This document shows, one piece after another, positions 59,426 to 64,000 of a stretch of DNA of 64,000 nucleotides. The position numbers and the translations under genes are program-made. The notes beneath the pieces were generated by a model. It ran no database searches. It was not told the origin of the DNA and saw only the letters and a program-made list of their open reading frames with translations. The DNA lies in assembly GCA_044223665.1 (NCBI GenBank), contig JBGALT010000013.1:1-64000 (forward strand). Reading direction: 5' to 3'. This stretch comes from JBBSAT01 sp044223665 (GTDB taxonomy: Bacteria; Myxococcota_A; Polyangia; Polyangiales; Sandaracinaceae). Numbering within the stretch: position 1 is the stretch's first letter; each line of letters opens with the position of its first letter.

Positions 59426-60223
59426 GTGTGTGCTCGCTCGGGGCCGCCATCGCCTCTGGCGTCATCGCGTCCGCCATCATCGCATCGGGGCGCATCGCGG
59501 CTGGCCGTCGCGGCGCTCGTGCTCACCGCTCTCTCGGCGATCGCGCCCAGCGGGCCCGAGGCGCGTTCGGGCGAGCGCTCGTGGGCCGACACGATCCTCG
59601 CCGCCGCAGCCCCCTCGGCGGCCTCGGCGCAGTGCATCGACGAGGCGATTCGCGACGAGCTCAACGCGCGGCGCCGCTACCGCGGTGTCCGCGAGCGTCT
59701 GTTCCAGAAGGCGGGGCGCTTCGAGCTGTCGGTGTTCGGGGGCGTGTACGCGGCCGATCTGCTGAGCGCGAGCTACCTCGTCGGCGGGAGCCTCACCTAT
59801 CACGTCACCGAGGACATCGGGCTCGAGGCGAGCTTCGGCTACTCGCGCGCCGAGAGCGAGCTCGTCCGGATCATCGAGCAGAACCGCGGCATCACGCTCG
59901 TTCGCATCGACGCGCCGGTCTACATCTACACGGCGCACCTCGTCTGGACGCTCGCCTACGGCAAGCTCCGCTGGTTCGGCGCCGAGATCGGTCGCTTCGA
60001 CTTCAACTTCGCCATCGGCGGCGGCATCACCGACAACACGACCTCGCGCGGCCTCACCGGGAGCTTCGGCTTCGGCGTGAAGTTCTTCTTCGCCGAGTGG
60101 TTCGAGATCCGGCTCGACATCCGCGACCAGATCCTCGAGCAGGAGCTGCTCGGCGCGCAGTCGATCGTCAACAACCTCACGGCGACGCTCGGTCTCGCCG
60201 TGTACCTGCCCTTCGAGTTCTGA
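59426..60223 (+). CDS. Outer-membrane beta-barrel protein, about 265 aa
   Basis: Start uncertain: GTG 59426 or GTG 59366 (285 aa). Both precede a long n-region and a signal (LAVAALVLTALSAIAP), with cleavage near SAASAQ. Mature part: FELSVFGGVYAADLLSASYL, YHVTEDIGLEASFGYSR, YIYTAHLVWTLAYGKLRWF and LGLAVYLPFEF, a barrel of about 12 strands ending in aromatic-Phe. It is the first gene of the right-edge operon. GltA/GltB-like outer-membrane gliding proteins of myxobacteria have this kind of sequence, as I recall; identity is not proven. A copy of the repeat core lies at the start. Confidence 0.65.
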   Translation: MCARSGPPSPLASSRPPSSHRGASRLAVAALVLTALSAIAPSGPEARSGERSWADTILAAAAPSAASAQCIDEAIRDELNARRRYRGVRERLFQKAGRFELSVFGGVYAADLLSASYLVGGSLTYHVTEDIGLEASFGYSRAESELVRIIEQNRGITLVRIDAPVYIYTAHLVWTLAYGKLRWFGAEIGRFDFNFAIGGGITDNTTSRGLTGSFGFGVKFFFAEWFEIRLDIRDQILEQELLGAQSIVNNLTATLGLAVYLPFEF

Positions 60224-60263
60224 TGGGCTCGCTGCGGACGCCGAGCACGGAAGGAGAGCGCGC

Positions 60264-61115
60264 GTGACACGAGCACTGGTGACGTGGGCGCTCGGTGCGT
60301 GCGCGATCCTCGCGATCGCGTATCCCGGGGCCGCCGAAGCACAGCGCGGACGACGTCGCACGCCGCGGCGCCCACCGCACACGACCGCCCAGGCCGAAGA
60401 GTCGCCGGCGCCGCCGCCCGACCCCTTCGCGGAGGAGGCCGCGACGCCGGCCGACGCGCCGCCGCCCAGCACGCCGGCCGCGCCGCCGCCCACGACGACG
60501 ACGAGCACGACGCCCACACCGCCCGCCGCGCCGCCGCCCCCGACGACCACGAGCACGACCACCACGACGACGGCGACCACGACGAGCACCCCGCCTCCGC
60601 CCGCGGCGACGGCGGACGTCGGGCCGACGCCGCCCGATCTGTCTCCGCTCCGCGCCGACTACTCCGCGCTGATGGACGACATGGTCGCCGCGCGCGAGCT
60701 CGTAGCGACGCTCGGCCAGGAGCTGTTCCGCACGCGCGTGGCCATCGACGTCCAGGATCGCGCGGGGGACGACCAGAGCCTGGCGAGCTTCGCCCTCGAG
60801 CTCGACGGGACGCCGGTGTTCCACGTCGAGGGCGAGATCGAGGGCGGCGGCGAGGGGCGCCAAGTCTACGAAGGCGCGCTCGCACCGGGCCCGCACGTGC
60901 TGACGGTGGCGATGGAGCAGCGCGCCGCGAGCGACTCGGAGTACCGCTACGTCCAGCGTGACACCTACCGATTCATCGTCGTGCGCGACCGTCGCACCGA
61001 GGTCGGGATCGTCCTCGAGGACGACTCGGACATCGCGCAGCACTTCCAGAACGACGGCGAAGGCCGCTACGACGTCCACACGCGCGTGCGCGTGGCGACG
61101 CGCGCGCTGGAGTGA
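60264..61115 (+). CDS. Exported protein with Thr/Pro linker, 283 aa
   Basis: GTG 60264 follows GAAGGAGAG. Signal ends AEAQ. An Arg-rich and Thr/Pro/Ser-rich linker (PAAPPPTTTTSTTPTPPAA) is followed by a domain with SALMDDMVAARELVATLG, FALELDGTPVFHVEGEIEG and PHVLTVAMEQRAASD. Likely periplasmic, the linker spanning the peptidoglycan. The gene is 40 bases after the barrel and 7 before the TPR protein, so probably one operon. Not a known family to me. Confidence 0.65.
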   Translation: MTRALVTWALGACAILAIAYPGAAEAQRGRRRTPRRPPHTTAQAEESPAPPPDPFAEEAATPADAPPPSTPAAPPPTTTTSTTPTPPAAPPPPTTTSTTTTTTATTTSTPPPPAATADVGPTPPDLSPLRADYSALMDDMVAARELVATLGQELFRTRVAIDVQDRAGDDQSLASFALELDGTPVFHVEGEIEGGGEGRQVYEGALAPGPHVLTVAMEQRAASDSEYRYVQRDTYRFIVVRDRRTEVGIVLEDDSDIAQHFQNDGEGRYDVHTRVRVATRALE

Positions 61116-61122
61116 AGCGGAC

Positions 61123-63255
61123 GTGACGCGGGCTGGCTGGCAGAGGGCGTTCGGGCGCGCGGGCCTCGTGCTCGCGCTCGCGATCGCGCCCTCGCTGGTC
61201 GCTGCGGAGGCCCGGGCGCAGTCCACGGCGCCGTCGTCCGCGTCGTCGTCCGCGTCGGCCACGGGCGATCTCGCCACGTACTACCAGGCGCTCGCCGAGC
61301 GCCGGCTCCTGGCATCCGAGACGGGCTCGATCGAGGAGCTGCAGGCGAGCTTCGCGCGCGCCGAGGAGCTCGCGCTGAACGGTGAGCACGACGCGGCAGC
61401 GTTGATCCTCTACGAGCTCACCGAGAGCCCGCGCTTCTCGGACTTCGAGTCCTCCGACGAGATGCGCAACGCCCAGTACCTGCTGGCGGGCGAGCTCGCC
61501 GAGCTCGGCGCGTTCCGCTCGGCCTTCCGGGTCACCGAGCGCGTGCTCGCGCACGGCACCGAGGATCCCTACTTCGGCCCGGCCTATCGCCGCGCGGTCG
61601 ACATCGCGCTCGCGGGCGCGGACCTGCCTGGTGTGCTCGACGCGCTCGAGGCCATCGGCGAGGACGGGCTCTCGCCGGACGCGCTGAACGAGCTGCGCTA
61701 CCTGCGCGGTCGCGAGCGCTACGATGCGGGCGACGACGCGGGCGCCGAGGCCGAGCTCGCGCACGTCTCGCGCCGCTCCCGCTTCTACGCCAACGCCCAG
61801 TACCTGCGCGGCGTGATCGCCACGCGCCGGGGCTCGCTCTCCGACGCCGAGACGCTCTTCTGCTCGATCGCCACGACGAGTGACACCGATCGCTTCACGT
61901 TCTACGTCGACCAGCGCTACTTCGCGCTGCGCGATCTGACGTGGCTCGCGCTCGGTCGCGTCGCGCACGAGAGCCCCGAGCGCAGCGAAGACGCCTTCTA
62001 CTACTACTTCCAGGTCCCGGCGGACTCGGACCGCGTCTCGGAGGCGCTCTTCGAGGCCGCGTGGGCGATGTACGAAGGGCACGACGCCGACACGGCGATC
62101 GATCTGCTCGACCAGCTCGGCGCGCGCTTCCCGAGCTCGCCCTACGTGCTCGAGGCCTCGCTGCTGCGCGGCTACGTGCACCTCGATCGCTGCGAGTTCG
62201 AGGAGGCCGATCGGCTCTTCGTGCGCTTCGGCGAGGTCTTCGATCCGCTGCGCGACGAGGTCGAGCGGATCCTCGCGAGCGAGGCGCGCCGCGAGAGCAT
62301 CTTCGAGGATCTGCTCGCCGCCGAGGGTGTCGCGCCGGAGCCGGTCGCGGAGGGCGACACGGTCGAGGCGCCCGACCTGCGCACGATGCTGCTCGGCCTG
62401 CTTCGTGTCGATCCCACCTTCTATCGCCTGTACCAGGACGTACGGACCCTCGACGCCGAGTCGGCGCGTGCGGCCAGCGTCGCCGACCAGCTCGGCGCCG
62501 TCGCTGTCCGCATGCACGGCACCGACGCGCCGGAAGAGGCCGTCGTCCAGGCCGACAGCGAGCCCGACCAGATCGCACAGCTCGGCCAGGACCTGGCGAA
62601 TGCACGACAGGCCCTGCGCGCACTGACCGAGCAGGTGGACGCGATGCGGCGCGCCGGCGCCGCCAACGACCGGATCGCCCCGATCGAGCAGACGCTGCAC
62701 GACCTCGGCGAGCGCGAGCACCGCCTCGAGACGCAGCTGCGCGAGGCCCAGGCGGGCATGGCTGCGTACACCGCGGCCACGACCGGCACCGACGTCGACG
62801 CTCTCTTGACCCACGACCGTGCGGTCACCTCCCGCTTCTCGGCGCGCGCGGCCGACGTGCGCGGGCGCCTCGTGGGGGCTGCCAACGCGGCTGCGGTCCG
62901 GGCGCTCGAAGAGCTCCGCGATCGCCTGGGCTCGAGCCTGCGCCGCGCCCGCATCGGGCGGATCGACGCGGTGATGGGCAGCAAGCGTCGCATCGAGATC
63001 CAGATCGAGAGCCTCGCGGCCGGCCGCTTCCCCGCCGAGCTGATGGATCCGCTGCGGATCCAGGGCCTCTTGCGCGACGACGAAGAGTACTGGCCCTTCG
63101 AGGGCGAGTACTGGCGCGACGAGTACGAGGAGGACGAGGACGACGACCACCAGGTCGAGGACCTCGAGGACGCGGCGGGCGAGACGACCGATCCGGATGC
63201 CGACCTCGACCCCGACGCGCCCGACGCCACGTCGGGGACGGAGGGCGGGTCGTGA
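61123..63255 (+). CDS. Periplasmic TPR-like protein, GltC-like candidate, 710 aa
   Basis: GTG 61123. Signal ends AEARAQS. A long run of helical repeats follows (LNGEHDAAALILYELTESPRF, AYRRAVDIALAGADLPGVLDAL, RYDAGDDAGAEAELAHVSRRS) ending in LGQDLANARQALRALTEQ and an acidic Asp/Glu tail (YEEDEDDDHQVEDLED). The size, periplasmic export and barrel/exported-protein context are those of GltC-type proteins of the Myxococcus gliding machinery, but identity is from memory. It overlaps the next gene (GTGA). Confidence 0.7.
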   Translation: MTRAGWQRAFGRAGLVLALAIAPSLVAAEARAQSTAPSSASSSASATGDLATYYQALAERRLLASETGSIEELQASFARAEELALNGEHDAAALILYELTESPRFSDFESSDEMRNAQYLLAGELAELGAFRSAFRVTERVLAHGTEDPYFGPAYRRAVDIALAGADLPGVLDALEAIGEDGLSPDALNELRYLRGRERYDAGDDAGAEAELAHVSRRSRFYANAQYLRGVIATRRGSLSDAETLFCSIATTSDTDRFTFYVDQRYFALRDLTWLALGRVAHESPERSEDAFYYYFQVPADSDRVSEALFEAAWAMYEGHDADTAIDLLDQLGARFPSSPYVLEASLLRGYVHLDRCEFEEADRLFVRFGEVFDPLRDEVERILASEARRESIFEDLLAAEGVAPEPVAEGDTVEAPDLRTMLLGLLRVDPTFYRLYQDVRTLDAESARAASVADQLGAVAVRMHGTDAPEEAVVQADSEPDQIAQLGQDLANARQALRALTEQVDAMRRAGAANDRIAPIEQTLHDLGEREHRLETQLREAQAGMAAYTAATTGTDVDALLTHDRAVTSRFSARAADVRGRLVGAANAAAVRALEELRDRLGSSLRRARIGRIDAVMGSKRRIEIQIESLAAGRFPAELMDPLRIQGLLRDDEEYWPFEGEYWRDEYEEDEDDDHQVEDLEDAAGETTDPDADLDPDAPDATSGTEGGS

Positions 63256-64000
63256 GGGCCTCTCGCGCCGTGTCGATCCTGCTCGCCATCGCGATCCCCG
63301 CGACGGCAGCCTCGGCGGTCGCTCAGCGGCGCGAGCGCGGTGGCACGACCTCCTCGAGCTCCGGGACGGTGAGCACGTCGAGCCCGCGCTCGACGGTCGA
63401 GGGCTTCCAGGAGCCCACTGCGGAGCGAACGGTCTCGACCGAGGACGAGCTCGAGACGACGACGTCGCGCCGCGGCCAAGAGGACGACGAAGACACGACC
63501 GACAACCTCGAGGAGACGCTCTACCTGCGCGAGCGCCCCGACGCGATCGGCGAGGCCGCGCACGAGTGGCAGAACGAAGAGATCACGCGTCTGCTGCACG
63601 AGCGCGAGGGCCTCGTCGTCGAGCGTCGCGATCAGGCGATCCAGCTGCTCGAGGAGTTCGTCCGCGAAGAGCCGGAGACGGCCCTCGAGATGCCCGACGC
63701 GCTCCTGCGCCTGGCGGAGCTGCGCTGGGAGCTGGCCCGGGCCAACTACCTCACGGCCTACGCGGCCTGGCAGCAGGTGCCGGAGGAGAACCGCGGCGCC
63801 GAGCCCATCGTCGACTACACGCCGGCGATCGCGCTCTACGACCGCATCCTCACGCAGCACCGCGACTACGACCGCTACGACTTCGTGCTCTACATGAAGG
63901 CGTACGCGCTCACCGAGACGGGCAACCTCCCGGGCGCGCTCGACCTCTACCGCCAGATCCTGCGCGAGTTCCCCCAGAGCCGCTTCGTGCCCGACGCGCA
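63252..64000 (+). CDS. Exported TPR-type protein, cut by the right edge
   Basis: GTG 63252 overlaps the stop of the preceding gene. Signal ends ASAVAQ. After a Ser/Thr/Arg linker, two helical repeats are visible: REGLVVERRDQAIQLLEEFV, MPDALLRLAELRWELARANY and YDFVLYMKAYALTETGNLPG. Similar to gliding-associated TPR proteins (GltE-like) in a myxobacterial operon. The C-terminus is outside the window. Confidence 0.65.
   Translation, partial: MRASRAVSILLAIAIPATAASAVAQRRERGGTTSSSSGTVSTSSPRSTVEGFQEPTAERTVSTEDELETTTSRRGQEDDEDTTDNLEETLYLRERPDAIGEAAHEWQNEEITRLLHEREGLVVERRDQAIQLLEEFVREEPETALEMPDALLRLAELRWELARANYLTAYAAWQQVPEENRGAEPIVDYTPAIALYDRILTQHRDYDRYDFVLYMKAYALTETGNLPGALDLYRQILREFPQSRFVPDA

Noticed and set aside
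1..64000. tRNA, rRNA, transposase and integrase genes
   Set aside because: I looked for tRNA-like cloverleafs, rRNA blocks and DDE/tyrosine recombinase motifs and saw none. A covariance search would be needed to be certain for tRNA.

Overview
The window is very GC-rich (about 70% by eye) and looks like the chromosome of a myxobacterium, most likely a Sandaracinus-like member of the Polyangiales. Supporting signs are two exported proteins with MYXO-CTERM-type tails (Cys, one membrane helix, Arg cluster), about twenty lipoproteins with Asp/Ala/Gly linkers after the lipobox cysteine, an HD-GYP protein, a PilZ protein, and a right-edge operon of a barrel plus TPR proteins resembling gliding-motility envelope genes. 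Genus is inference. I found no rRNA, tRNA, transposase, integrase or CRISPR array.

Layout. 1-4.2 kb: an ECF sigma factor cut by the left edge, a conserved hypothetical, and katG with a candidate OxyR-type site upstream. 4.4-14.5 kb: lipoproteins and large exported proteins (VCBS/FG-GAP, MYXO-CTERM), an esterase and a small CorA-like protein. 14.5-22 kb: a DNA or RNA methyltransferase, a 207-bp four-hairpin element, a tandem CAP-domain lipoprotein, an 88-bp tandem repeat in front of a PilZ gene, a Phd/PIN toxin-antitoxin pair and an EEP nuclease/phosphatase. 23.3-27.5 kb: a tight six-gene operon, the most interesting system here. Two lipoproteins with CX4CH motifs and two exported CxxCH proteins form a duplicated pair of pairs around a DUF4266 small lipoprotein and a DUF3570 outer-membrane barrel. 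27.6-32.1 kb: priA in an operon with an orphan FlhB-family protein that lacks the NPTH cleavage motif. 32.1-37.4 kb: DUF3105 lipoprotein, Coq4-like protein, pirin, and a decayed fragment of the DUF3105 gene whose antisense strand encodes the tail of a neighbouring lipoprotein. 37.4-48.7 kb: HD-GYP, a MopE-like lipoprotein, PhoH, and a propeller/vanadium-haloperoxidase-like fusion followed by envelope proteins. 48.8-59.2 kb: small lipoproteins, cystathionine beta-synthase, a pair of 16-bp palindromic operators between divergent lipoprotein genes, a Tat-exported PLP-type lipoprotein, a START-like protein and a cysteine synthase. 59.4-64 kb: a barrel, a Thr/Pro-rich exported protein and two TPR-like proteins, the last cut by the right edge.

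How the genes work together. Most of the window encodes envelope proteins. Core metabolism is limited to cysteine/cystathionine enzymes, priA, phoH and oxidative defence. Signalling is represented by the PilZ protein and HD-GYP protein (both c-di-GMP families) and the ECF sigma factor. Translational overlaps (TGATG, GTGA, TTGA) and GTG/TTG starts are common, and -10-like TAGAnT boxes sit 6-25 bases before several starts, suggesting short-leader or leaderless transcripts.
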